Source of the DNA: CAZBGL01 sp964491375
GTDB taxonomy: Bacteria; Desulfobacterota; Deferrisomatia; Deferrisomatales; Deferrisomataceae
Length of the DNA: 17,143 nt
Assembly: GCA_964491375.1 (NCBI GenBank)
Contig: CAZBGL010000266.1
Coordinates: 1-17,143 of the forward strand
Direction of reading: 5' to 3'
In this document: piece after piece, positions 7,588 to 14,728 of the stretch
Position numbering within the stretch: position 1 is the first letter of the stretch
Layout of the letters: each line of letters begins with the position of its first letter
Notes under the pieces: model-generated
What the model was told of the DNA's origin: nothing
Seen by the model: only the letters and a program-made list of their open reading frames with translations
Database searches by the model: none
Position numbers and translations under genes: made by a program

Positions 7588-8403
7588 TCAGGAGGGGGAT
7601 GGGCCCTCGCGCCTCCTGGCGTACCCCGCAAGCCCCACCAGGCCGGAGCCCAGGAGCAGGAGGGTGGCAGGCTCGGGCACGGGCGCCGGCCCCGGCGTGG
7701 TCACTCTCACGTAGTCCACCTGGAACGCGGTCCACGCGCCGTCGCCCCACCAGCGGGCCTGGACCTCCCCCGCTCCATCGATATACGGCGAGCCCAGGGG
7801 GCTGCCGAAAATGGCCTCCAGGACCGTCACGTCCGTGCCGAAGACCTGCCCCACCGTGGGATGCCCGAAGTACCCGAGCTCGGGACGACCGGCTGGGAGG
7901 GGAGCGGTGCCCAACGCCTCCCCGTCCAGGTACGCGGTGACGTTCTCCCCGCTCACCACGTACCGCGCCACGTGGACCCCGGTGTCCGCGGCCCGGGACG
8001 CCACGTCGGTGCCGTAGGCGAGGTACATCCCGTTGCCCGAATCCGCCCAGAACCCGAACCCGGCAAAGGCACCGTCGGCGTCCAGGGCTTGGAATCCCAC
8101 GCCCTTTGCGGCCAACCCGGTGTACTGGAACCCGATCTCCAGGGTAAAGTCCCCCGAGGCCGGGAACAGCTCGGCCGCTCCGTACACCGCGGGGAAGTCC
8201 AGGGAAGAAACTCCCGATCGGCCGAGCACCATCCATCCCCCCGAGGCTTGGACGCCGGGATCTGGATAGCCGTTCGAATAAACCGTCCACCGGGTCGTAT
8301 CGAGGACCCCGAAACCGTCCTCGAAATAGGTCGCCCCCACCGCCGGCCCTCCCATCCCGGCCGCCCAGGCCAGAACCAAAAGGCCGATCAACCCCTTCTT
8401 CAT
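7588..8403 (-). CDS. PEP-CTERM sorted extracellular protein
   Basis: This 271-residue exported protein starts with a signal peptide (MKKGLIGLLVLAWAAGMGG), probably cleaved after AVGA near residue 24. The body (about 25-235) is rich in Gly, aromatic residues and beta-strand-like segments such as FTLEIGFQYTGL and NVTAYLDGE. It resembles a concanavalin/LamG-type jelly roll, though this is a pattern judgement. The C-terminus is a textbook PEP-CTERM anchor: VPEP at 242-245, a hydrophobic helix (ATLLLLGSGLVGLAGY) and a basic end RRR at 263-265. Such proteins are processed by an exosortase (EpsH/XrtA) and typically belong to exopolysaccharide or biofilm systems. No exosortase lies in the window. The start is fixed by the strong AAGGAGGTG at 8411-8419 with 7-nt spacing. 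The cysteine-rich gene ends 97 bp upstream, so shared transcription is possible. Confidence 0.92.
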   Translation of the reverse strand: MKKGLIGLLVLAWAAGMGGPAVGATYFEDGFGVLDTTRWTVYSNGYPDPGVQASGGWMVLGRSGVSSLDFPAVYGAAELFPASGDFTLEIGFQYTGLAAKGVGFQALDADGAFAGFGFWADSGNGMYLAYGTDVASRAADTGVHVARYVVSGENVTAYLDGEALGTAPLPAGRPELGYFGHPTVGQVFGTDVTVLEAIFGSPLGSPYIDGAGEVQARWWGDGAWTAFQVDYVRVTTPGPAPVPEPATLLLLGSGLVGLAGYARRREGPSPS

Positions 8404-8500
8404 CGCCGCTCACCTCCTTGTCCAGCGAACCGGCCCTTGCCCGGAGGCCCAGCAGGACCTCGCGGCAAAACCTCTCCCCATGTTCCCGAAGAGCAGTCGT

Positions 8501-8740
8501 TCACCCCGCGTGCAGGGGCCCGACCCCCGTGGCGATCTGGACCCGGCCGTCGCGCGGTTCCCGGACCGGCGGTAGGAACACCCCGTCGGCCGCGCACCGC
8601 TCGCACAAGCCCTCGGCCCGGGAAGGGGCCGGTAGCACCGGGCAGTCGTGGGTGACACACTCGGCGCACCGCACCAGCCCCTGTTTCCCGCATCCCCAAA
8701 GGCGAAAACACCGGCTGCACAGCATCAGGGTTCCGCTCAT
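8501..8740 (-). CDS. 79-aa cysteine-rich, probably metal-binding protein
   Basis: A 79-residue protein begins at 8740 with AGGAGGG at 8748-8754 (7-nt spacing). Eight cysteines are spaced CSRC (8, 11), C17, CAEC (25, 28), C33 and CERC (46, 49), arranged like a zinc-ribbon or double treble-clef module. The last 25 residues lack cysteine. No family is recognised. No signal peptide is present, so it should be cytoplasmic or sit at the membrane face with its partner. Its ATG overlaps the stop of the upstream 53-aa membrane protein as ATGA, so the two are likely made together. The same frame stays open upstream to 9040. That longer start is rejected because the ribosome site and overlap favour 8740 and the extension is low-complexity. 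Confidence 0.72.
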   Translation of the reverse strand: MSGTLMLCSRCFRLWGCGKQGLVRCAECVTHDCPVLPAPSRAEGLCERCAADGVFLPPVREPRDGRVQIATGVGPLHAG

Positions 8741-8898
8741 GGCTCCGCCCTCCTGGCCAACAGGCTCCGCCCCTGGGCCGCACCCAGAAGAAGCCCGCTT
8801 CCCACCAACAGCATCCCGCCGGGGCCGTCCATCACCGGGAGCCATCCCCCGGCCGCGACCAAAAGAACCCCCACCAAACCCACCGCAGCTCGTCCCAT
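8737..8898 (-). CDS. 53-aa hydrophobic small protein, two membrane segments
   Basis: This gene is short and easily missed. The ATG at 8896-8898 is preceded by GGAGGTG (8903-8909, 4-nt spacing), among the better ribosome sites in the window. The product has hydrophobic stretches at about 4-20 (AAVGLVGVLLVAAGGWL) and 27-42 (GGMLLVGSGLLLGAAQ), separated by PVMDGPG, and ends with a basic tail (RSLLARRAEP). That pattern suggests a two-helix membrane hairpin with a cytoplasmic C-terminus. The TGA overlaps the next gene's ATG (ATGA), so both genes form one translational unit. The family is not recognised. Function is unknown. Confidence 0.68.
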   Translation of the reverse strand: MGRAAVGLVGVLLVAAGGWLPVMDGPGGMLLVGSGLLLGAAQGRSLLARRAEP

Positions 8899-9022
8899 GG
8901 GGCACCTCCGTGGCGCACTCGCCGATCTCGTCCTTGTACGTCGGCTTCTTCCTTGCAGGAGCCGTGCCTGCCCAGGAACGCCGAGGAGCCGCGCTTTTCA
9001 GGGAGGCCCGCCCTGGGGATGG

Positions 9023-9085
9023 AAACTTTTTCCTCCACATGTGTGAAACACGATTCCCTCAGTCCAAATCGTGAAATATTTTTCT
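9023..9085. promoter_or_regulatory. AT-rich island with an inverted repeat, candidate control region
   Basis: The local base composition is far less GC-rich than its surroundings (for example AAACTTTTTCC and GTGAAATATTTTTC). Inside it CACGATT (9049-9055) and AATCGTG (9067-9073) form 7-bp inverted arms with centres 18 bp apart, a spacing suited to a dimeric regulator. It lies about 125-190 bp upstream of the minus-strand small-protein pair. No convincing -35/-10 pair could be fixed. Confidence 0.35.
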
Positions 9086-9182
9086 CTCCCCCGGCTTTCC
9101 AGGGGCCCCGGCCGCGACGCCAGGACGCTGGAAGGCCGGAATGCCCCGCAAGGTTCCACAGGTTGCCGCCATTGAGGCGGCT

Positions 9183-9310
9183 CTAACGGCTACCGGCTGA
9201 CGGCCCACGGCTTTCAGTTGACAGCTGAGGGCTGTCGGCTGTTGGCGGTTACCTGTTCACGGCGAACCCGTTACCGACAACCGCGTCACCCGTCACGGAT
9301 CACTCCTCAC
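9183..9310. repeat. degenerate array of ACGGCT / GGCTGAC-type units
   Basis: The stretch is built from many near-copies of a short word: AACGGCTACCGGCTGACGGC, then ACGGCTTTCAGTTGACAGC, then GCTGTCGGCTGTTGGCGG, then a run around GTTAC and CACGG. The left units are roughly complementary to the right ones, so the RNA or single strand could fold into an imperfect long hairpin. The same word recurs in the palindrome at 9664-9704 and at 14966-15009. Function is unknown. Confidence 0.6.
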
Positions 9311-9376
9311 CCGTTACGGAACTTCACGCCTGGAAAGGCGCTCCCACATCGGGCGGCCCAACCTCAAAAGCCCCGG

Positions 9377-9704
9377 TAGGCCGCGGGGAGGCCTGTTTGA
9401 AGGAAGTGACGTTGCACGTTGCGTCTCGGGGGTGAGCCCGGGACCCGTTTTCGCTTGGGGCCACGGCCGCGGGCGGTGCGGCTCGCAGGCCGGTGTGCCG
9501 CTCGCGTGTGCGAACGGTGGGCTCGCGAGGCGACGGCGTCTGGCCGTCCGCCCCCTGTGCGGCTCCGGGTCCCGGGCTTGGTGGGAGAGCCGCTGCGAGC
9601 ACACGGGCCCTCCCGGCCTTGATCATGCCGCCAGGGACCTGTGTTCGCACGGGGCGAGCACCGCGGCGAACCGCGAACGGCTGACAGCCGTTCGCGGTTC
9701 GCCG
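9377..9704 (+). repeat. left copy of a composite dispersed repeat
   Basis: Four modules occur in the same order as in 14388-15009. Module 1 is a hairpin TAGGCC...GGCCTGTTTG (9377-9399). Module 2 is a core of about 142 bp (9436-9577) sharing exact words such as GGGGCCACGGCC, TGTGCCGCTCGCGTG, GAGGCGACRGCGT and GCGGCTCCG with 14511-14651. Module 3 is GGGCCCTCCCGG...CCGCCAGGG...CCTGT (about 9605-9641). Module 4 is a palindrome of ACGGCTGACAGC-type words (9664-9704). Identity in the core is roughly three quarters by eye. No transposase lies inside. Minus-strand frames across the core stay open in both copies, but they look like shadows of GC-rich DNA. Confidence 0.75.
9664..9704. repeat. perfect 41-bp palindrome (19-bp arms, 3-base loop)
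   Basis: The left arm 9664-9682 and right arm 9686-9704 are exact reverse complements around the loop GAC. The arm reads CGGCGAACCGCGAACGGCT. There is no following T tract on either strand, so a simple terminator is unlikely. It forms the last module of the left composite repeat, about 320 bp upstream of the SPFH gene. A REP-like element or a cruciform/protein-binding site is possible. Confidence 0.9.
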
Positions 9705-9900
9705 ACAACTGTCCGCCGCTCAAGCGGCAAGTCACCTGGAAGGGACAGAGGACAGGGCGGGTCCTGACCTTCGGACTCCGTCATGTGGGTTCTGCAACCG
9801 ACCGGGCCCCGCGGCGTCTGATGAGATGTTCAAGAAAACGCGGTTGACCTTCGGGGTTGCGCAGTGGGGCCAAACGACTATCCTTGTCACCGGAAGCGGC

Positions 9901-9928
9901 CTGGTTCGGCTGAGGATCCGGATACAAT
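9901..9928 (+). promoter_or_regulatory. weak candidate promoter of the SPFH operon
   Basis: TACAAT at 9923-9928 is a good -10 hexamer in very GC-rich DNA. The hexamer at the proper distance (CTGGTT, 9901-9906, 16-bp spacing) is a poor -35. TTGTCA (9894-9899) is a better -35 but lies 23 bp away. Transcription from here would give a leader of about 90 nt. Confidence 0.3.
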
Positions 9929-10024
9929 ACGGCGTTTGTAGCCGGTCGACTCTGAGCGGAGAGGCACCGAAAGAGGGCTTCCCGGTCGGGTTCTCTGCAC
10001 ACGTTCCGACCCAAGGAGGTATCC

Positions 10025-10948
10025 ATGCCTGCCGAACCCACCCGTGCGTTCCTCCGCCGCGCGTTCGTCAAGACGGTGATCCGGCGCGTCCTGGGCGCTG
10101 CCGTGCTGGTGGGCCTGGTGTACGGCGCGGTGGTCCTGATCTACGCGAGCCGCACCATCTACAAGGTGAAACTGAACTATGCGGTCGTTCTGGAACGCCT
10201 GGGGGGAGAACGCGAGGCCGTGACCGAGGTGGGCTGGCACTGGCGCCTCCCCTACTTCACCCGTATCGAGCAGGAGGTGCCCCTGATGAACCAGCAGATG
10301 CTCCTCGGGGGCAAGCCGGAACCCATGCGGATCATCTCCAAGGAGAACGTGGCCCTGTGGACCTCCGGGGTGATGACCTACCGGATCCGCGACCTGAGAC
10401 AATGGGCCATCGAGAACGTGGACCCGCTGCGGCTGCTCCAGGCCGACTACGACGGGATCGTCAAGGACATCCTCCAGGCCCAGGAGGTGGACCGCCTGGT
10501 GAGCGACCGGGAGCGGATCAAGGAGGAGATCTACCAGGCGCTCAAGAGCCGGCCGATCAACGAGGGGGGTCCCACGCTCGAGGACAAGTACGGCATTGAG
10601 GTGGTGAGCTTCGTGCTCCGCGAGACCCACTTCGGGGACAAGCTCGTGGAGGCCAGCGAGGAAAAGAAACGCCGGGAACTCATCGCCGAGGCCGAGAACT
10701 ACGCCGCCGACCAGGAGGCGAGTCGCATCCGCAAGCTCTACCGGGCCTACACCGAGAGCATCCGCGAGCTCCAGCGCGCCGTGGGCCGGCCGGACGGATC
10801 CACCGACGTGGCGCTTCTACACTTCCTGACCCAGCAGAAGTGGGCCACGGCCTACGAGAAGTCACCCGGGGGCCGCAGCACTGTGGTCATCCAGAACACG
10901 GCCGTCCCCCCGGCCCTGACGCTCCCGCCGCCGGCACCGGAGAGGTGA
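10025..10948 (+). CDS. membrane-anchored SPFH/band-7 protein, HflC/prohibitin-like
   Basis: This 307-residue protein has a basic N-terminus (RAFLRRAFVKTVIRR), one membrane helix at about 22-41 and a band-7 domain at about 45-235. Diagnostic stretches are YAVVLERLGGE, GWHWRLPYFTRIEQEV, and VDRLVSDRERIKEEIYQAL as in HflC. A long helix rich in Glu, Lys and Ala follows (EASEEKKRRELIAEAENYAADQEASRIRKL), then a proline-rich tail. SPFH proteins form large ring or cage assemblies on membranes, and HflK/HflC enclose the FtsH protease. The charge pattern predicts N-in topology with the band-7 domain outside, as in HflC. AAGGAGGT at 10013-10020 fixes the start. The next gene begins one base after the stop, so the two are almost certainly co-translated. 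No HflK partner is present. This single paralogue may form a homomeric ring (inference). Confidence 0.92.
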   Translation: MPAEPTRAFLRRAFVKTVIRRVLGAAVLVGLVYGAVVLIYASRTIYKVKLNYAVVLERLGGEREAVTEVGWHWRLPYFTRIEQEVPLMNQQMLLGGKPEPMRIISKENVALWTSGVMTYRIRDLRQWAIENVDPLRLLQADYDGIVKDILQAQEVDRLVSDRERIKEEIYQALKSRPINEGGPTLEDKYGIEVVSFVLRETHFGDKLVEASEEKKRRELIAEAENYAADQEASRIRKLYRAYTESIRELQRAVGRPDGSTDVALLHFLTQQKWATAYEKSPGGRSTVVIQNTAVPPALTLPPPAPER

Positions 10949-10949
10949 C

Positions 10950-13900
10950 ATGGCCCGCCGGCTCACCCGCGAGGTCCGCACCGTACGGCTCCCGGAGGCG
11001 CGCATCCGGGAGATCGAGGACCTGGTGGCCTCGTGGCCGTACGAGACCAAGGCGTTCATGCGGGCGCGCCTCCACCAGTACAGCCCCCCGTCCGGCCTGG
11101 TGAACGCGGCCATCGACGGGCTCCTGTCGCTCTTCGCCCCCCAGCCGCCCAAGCAGTTCAAGATCCTGCGCGACCCACAGATCCTCACCGACTGGCAGCG
11201 CCGGTTCGAGCTCTCGGGCGAGACCAACCCCCCGGACGCCTGGAACCGCATCCTGGAAAAGGAGGTGAGCGCCCGGGACTACGAGTACCTGCTGTGGCTT
11301 CTGGACCGGGAACTGGCCGACGTGTACGTGCCCGCGCCACTGCGGGAGCTGTTCGACAAACTCTACCGGGCGTTCATCCGCAAGGAGTACCTGAGCGACC
11401 CGGCCGTGCCCAAGGCTCCCCTGATCCTGGTGGTGGGCCCCAGCGGGAGCGGCAAGACGGCCACCGTGACCCAGACCATTGAGGAGGTGATCTTTCGCAA
11501 CGAAGTGCGGCCCGAGGTGGATCTCAAACAGAAGAAGGAGGAACGGCTCGCGGACGAGCCGTTCTGGAAGACCCTGGAGTCGGTGGATCCCACGCTGGCC
11601 ATGGAGATCGCCCGCCGCCGGAAGCTCAGGTTCTACAAGACCCTTTCGCGGATCCCGGTGGTGCGGCGGGTGTTCCAGAAGCGGATCGGCCGACACCTGG
11701 CCGAGCTGGAGGAGCGGGGCGTGCTGGTCGACTACGCCGTGGTCACCCCCAACGACTACCAGACCGCCCTCGCCGGCGAACCCGGGAACTTTTTCCGCCG
11801 GGCCATGGGGGACCCGCGGCGCACCTCCATCCGCCACGTGGAGGAGGCCCACAGCGCCTTCGGCCGGGCCGACAGCCGGAGCTCCGCCGTGGAGAGCCAG
11901 CAGAAGACCCTGGTGGACACGGCCAACATCATCCTGGACGAGATCATCCAGGGCCGCCGGGACTGCCTGCTGGTGGCCACCACGGACCAGCCCGAGCGGA
12001 TCGACCCGGCCATCTACCGGCGTTTCGTGGAAAAGGGCCGGGTGATCGACATCTCGGAGTTCTGGCGCCGGCCCGAGAACCTGCGCGAGGTGATCCGCCT
12101 GGAGCTCTTGAGGAGCGACATCCGGGTGGGCCCACCTCCCGGCGGGCCGGAGCCGGGCACGGTGCGCCACATTCCCACCCAGGACCTGGACGCCACGGTG
12201 GAGCGGATCTACCCCCTGTTCCAGGAGCGGGCGCTCAAGATCACCCCCTCGTACGTGCGCAAGCTCGTGCACTCCATCCTGGAGATCAAGGGCGAGTTCC
12301 GGCCCGAGTTCCTGGACGACGCCATGCTCGTGCGCACCGCGTTCGAGCAGGTGGCCCGCAACGCCTACGGCGACCTGTACAAGCGCATCGTGGACCGCAT
12401 GGACCGCCGGGTACGGTGGGACGAGTACGTGGGCGAGATCAAGAACCGGTTCTCCGAGATGGCCAACAACTGCCTGTACTACGGCGTGGCCGAGGAAAAG
12501 GGCGTGGTGCTGAGCGGCCCGCCGGGCAGCGGCAAGACGTTCCTGGTGCGGGCGTGGCTGAGCGAGAACCGGGACGTGCACGACATCTCGGTGCGGCCCA
12601 CCGACCTCATGGATCCCTCCAACCCCTTCGAGGGTGCGGTGCAGAACCTGGAGCGGGTGTACGACATCGCCAAAATGATCGCGCCCACGGTGGTGTTCTT
12701 CGACGAGGCCGACGCCATCGCGCCTCGCCGGAGCCCTACCGGGGGATCCCCCCAGGACAAGGTGACCAACAAGTTCCTGAACATCATCGACGGCGAGGTG
12801 CCCCTGAACCGGGTGTTCACCGTGCTCACCACGAACCGGCTGGACATCCTGGACCCGGCGCTCCTGCGCTCGAAACGGCTCAAGGCCATGGAGGTCACCG
12901 GTCACCTGCGCAAGAGCGACATCACCGGCATCCTGGCCAAGAAGCTCGAGGGTGTGCCCCTGGCCCCGGGCCTGGACGTGGAGGCCATCTACGAGGCAGC
13001 CTCGGCCGTGTGCAACACCCCGGCCGACTACGCCGCGTTCGTGGAAAAGGCCTGTGCCCTGCGTTCCACCGAGTGCGAGGTGATCGCCCGGCTCCGGAGC
13101 CTGGTGGAGGCCCCCCACGAGGCCAAGGAAAACTTCGTCAAGTTCAACCTGAAGACCCTGGCCGGTATCCTCGAGGCGGTGGGGGCACCCCAGACCGTGA
13201 AGGCCGACCTCCGGGCCCAGCCCCTGGAGTTCCTCAAGCACTACTACGAGGTGCTCCAGCTCGTGGACGGCGTGACCTGCGCCGACGACTACCCCCTGAC
13301 CCGGGCTCACCTGCAGGCCGCCCGCCAGGAGATGGGCCAGAGCCCGGTCAAAAGGGGCAAGGTCCAGCTGGACGAGTTCCTGGAGGCCGAGCTCAGCCAG
13401 GAGCCCCAGGTGGGGTTCATCATCGGCGTGGGCGCCAACGACGTGACCGGCGTGCTCCTGCCCATCGCCACGAGCCTCATGTACAACTTTTCGCCCGAGA
13501 AGGTGCTCGTGACCGGGGCCGTGTCCAGTTCGGCCCCCAGCGCGGCCGAGGTGGACATGGCCGTTCAGATGACCCAGCAGTCGGCCAAGGAGGCGTTCAC
13601 CCTGGTGGAGAACTACCTCCAGAGCCTGGCCCCCAAAGTGAACATCCCGCGGCTGCTCGGCGAGTTCCTGGACCGGTACACCATCCACCACCAGCTGCTC
13701 TCGGCGTCGTACACCGTGGGCGGGCCGTCGGCCGGATACGCCCTGGCCATCAACACCCTGTCGGCCCTGCTCCACATCCCGGTGTACAACGACTTCGGCA
13801 TCACGGGCGCGCCGTGGACCAAGGGCGTGAAGCGGGGCGAGGTGGGCAGCTCGGTCATCATCGGCGGCCACAAGAAAAAGGCCGAAAAGGTACTCCAGCA

Positions 13901-14360
13901 CCTGAGGCGCATGTACATGCCGCTCCAGAACTACCGGGACCTGGAGCTGGACTACCTGATGGCCTATTGGGAGCAGGGCAAGGACATCCTGGGGGTGACC
14001 CATTTCGGCGACCTGGTGCCCGAGGTGCTGTGGCTGGGGCCCGAGTACGAAGAAAAGCTCAACGCCCTGATCGAACTGCGGATCGCCTACAAGCTGCGGA
14101 AATACCGGGGGGACCGGCCGGCCCGCGAGATGAAGCAGCGGATCCTCGAGGGCAAGGCCGAGCTCCGGGACCTGCTGGAAGAGGAGCTCCTCCGCCGGAT
14201 CGAGGCGATCCGGGCGTACCTCCAGACCCCCGACCGGGATCCGCACCTGTCGCTCGAGGAGATCTTCCGCCGGGGCCGCAAGCGCCGGCTGTGGGGCGGG
14301 CTGGACCGGCTGCGCTCGCGGTGGCGCCGCGAGGAGGCCGAGGCCGAAGAGGGGGCGTAG
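10950..14360 (+). CDS. double AAA+ ATPase fused to a Lon-type (S16) protease domain
   Basis: A 1136-residue protein with an architecture unlike standard Lon, which has one AAA+ module. AAA-1 has Walker A GPSGSGKT (163-170), a degenerate Walker B RHVEEAH (295-301) after an unusually long insert, and a sensor-like LLVATTDQ...RIDPAIYRRF (340-359). AAA-2 has Walker A GPPGSGKT (523-530), Walker B VVFFDEAD (581-588), sensor 1 TVLTTN (624-629) and DPALLRSKRL (635-644), as in FtsH/Cdc48-like ATPases. The Lon domain (about 815-1030) has the catalytic serine in GGPSAG (Ser927) and the lysine in GGHKKK (975-977; Lys977 aligns with E. coli Lon Lys722), so the dyad looks intact. A charged, basic helical tail follows (about 1035-1136). 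There is no Lon N-domain, signal peptide or membrane helix, so it is cytosolic. It should unfold and degrade proteins using ATP, probably beside the SPFH protein encoded one base upstream. The substrate is unknown. Confidence 0.9.
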   Translation: MARRLTREVRTVRLPEARIREIEDLVASWPYETKAFMRARLHQYSPPSGLVNAAIDGLLSLFAPQPPKQFKILRDPQILTDWQRRFELSGETNPPDAWNRILEKEVSARDYEYLLWLLDRELADVYVPAPLRELFDKLYRAFIRKEYLSDPAVPKAPLILVVGPSGSGKTATVTQTIEEVIFRNEVRPEVDLKQKKEERLADEPFWKTLESVDPTLAMEIARRRKLRFYKTLSRIPVVRRVFQKRIGRHLAELEERGVLVDYAVVTPNDYQTALAGEPGNFFRRAMGDPRRTSIRHVEEAHSAFGRADSRSSAVESQQKTLVDTANIILDEIIQGRRDCLLVATTDQPERIDPAIYRRFVEKGRVIDISEFWRRPENLREVIRLELLRSDIRVGPPPGGPEPGTVRHIPTQDLDATVERIYPLFQERALKITPSYVRKLVHSILEIKGEFRPEFLDDAMLVRTAFEQVARNAYGDLYKRIVDRMDRRVRWDEYVGEIKNRFSEMANNCLYYGVAEEKGVVLSGPPGSGKTFLVRAWLSENRDVHDISVRPTDLMDPSNPFEGAVQNLERVYDIAKMIAPTVVFFDEADAIAPRRSPTGGSPQDKVTNKFLNIIDGEVPLNRVFTVLTTNRLDILDPALLRSKRLKAMEVTGHLRKSDITGILAKKLEGVPLAPGLDVEAIYEAASAVCNTPADYAAFVEKACALRSTECEVIARLRSLVEAPHEAKENFVKFNLKTLAGILEAVGAPQTVKADLRAQPLEFLKHYYEVLQLVDGVTCADDYPLTRAHLQAARQEMGQSPVKRGKVQLDEFLEAELSQEPQVGFIIGVGANDVTGVLLPIATSLMYNFSPEKVLVTGAVSSSAPSAAEVDMAVQMTQQSAKEAFTLVENYLQSLAPKVNIPRLLGEFLDRYTIHHQLLSASYTVGGPSAGYALAINTLSALLHIPVYNDFGITGAPWTKGVKRGEVGSSVIIGGHKKKAEKVLQHLRRMYMPLQNYRDLELDYLMAYWEQGKDILGVTHFGDLVPEVLWLGPEYEEKLNALIELRIAYKLRKYRGDRPAREMKQRILEGKAELRDLLEEELLRRIEAIRAYLQTPDRDPHLSLEEIFRRGRKRRLWGGLDRLRSRWRREEAEAEEGA

Positions 14361-14388
14361 GGGGGAGGATGCCAGACGACGGCTCCCT

Positions 14389-14409
14389 AGGCCGCGAGGC
14401 GGCCTGTTT
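14389..14409 (+). terminator. hairpin 28 bp past the Lon-hybrid gene
   Basis: A perfect 7-bp stem AGGCCGC / GCGGCCT with loop GAG is followed by GTTTG. The stem is strong but the T tract is only three bases. It doubles as module 1 of the repeat, and the left copy has a shorter-stem version (9378-9398). It may end the SPFH-Lon transcript. Confidence 0.4.
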
Positions 14410-14728
14410 GCGGGGCACGGACTTTGGGCAGGTGGAGGAGCGACCCTGGGGCGTTGGAAGGTGCGGGCGATGCGCTTTGGCTCCGGTTTGGGGGTTGGAC
14501 GGTGGGGGTCGCCCGGGGCCCGTTTCCGCTCGGGGCCACGGCCTCGGCGGTGGTGCTCGGAAACTGATGTGCCGCTCGCGTGCACGGCCGGTAGGCTCGG
14601 GAGGCGACAGCGTTTGGCCTTCCGGCCCCGTCGCGGCTCCGCGCCCCGGGCGACCTTGCACCCGCCACGTTTTGTGTGCTTCTGGGCTGGTTCCGAGGCT
14701 TGGATGGTTGCGCGAGCACGCCGGCCGT

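Larger units (their letters stand above)
8899..10024. other. 1.1-kb non-coding block between the small genes and the SPFH operon
   Basis: No frame on either strand here has both a plausible ribosome site and protein-like composition. The block holds, in order: an AT-rich island (about 9023-9085); a 6-bp-stem hairpin (GCCGCC attga GGCGGC, 9165-9181); a run of ACGGCT-type units (about 9183-9310); a composite repeat (9377-9704) ending in a perfect palindrome; a small hairpin (GCCGCT ca AGCGGC, 9715-9728); and the leader of the SPFH gene, with TACAAT at 9923-9928 and the ribosome site AAGGAGGT at 10013-10020. No tRNA or rRNA pattern was seen. Confidence 0.6.

Noticed and set aside
8741..9040. N-terminal extension of the cysteine-rich protein up to 9040
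   Set aside because: The extension is low-complexity and overlaps the well-supported 53-aa gene. A strong ribosome site and ATGA overlap mark 8740 as the start.
9183..9310. CRISPR-like array
   Set aside because: The units are 6-9 bases, degenerate and contiguous. There are no 25-40-bp repeats with unique spacers and no cas genes.
9324..9735. Minus-strand frames across the left repeat core with peptide similarity to frames at 14387-14866
   Set aside because: The peptide similarity (for example ERHTGLRA with ERHISFRA) follows from DNA repeat similarity. Several frames stay open at once, and none has a ribosome site or protein-like composition. A repeated small gene cannot be fully excluded.
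9705..9900. tRNA or other structured RNA gene before the SPFH operon
   Set aside because: No cloverleaf with acceptor pairing, T-loop GTTCRA and anticodon stem could be laid out.
10950..14360. BREX BrxL or a standard Lon protease
   Set aside because: It has two AAA modules and lacks the Lon N-domain, and no BREX partners (methyltransferase, PglZ) are present. The neighbour is an SPFH protein.
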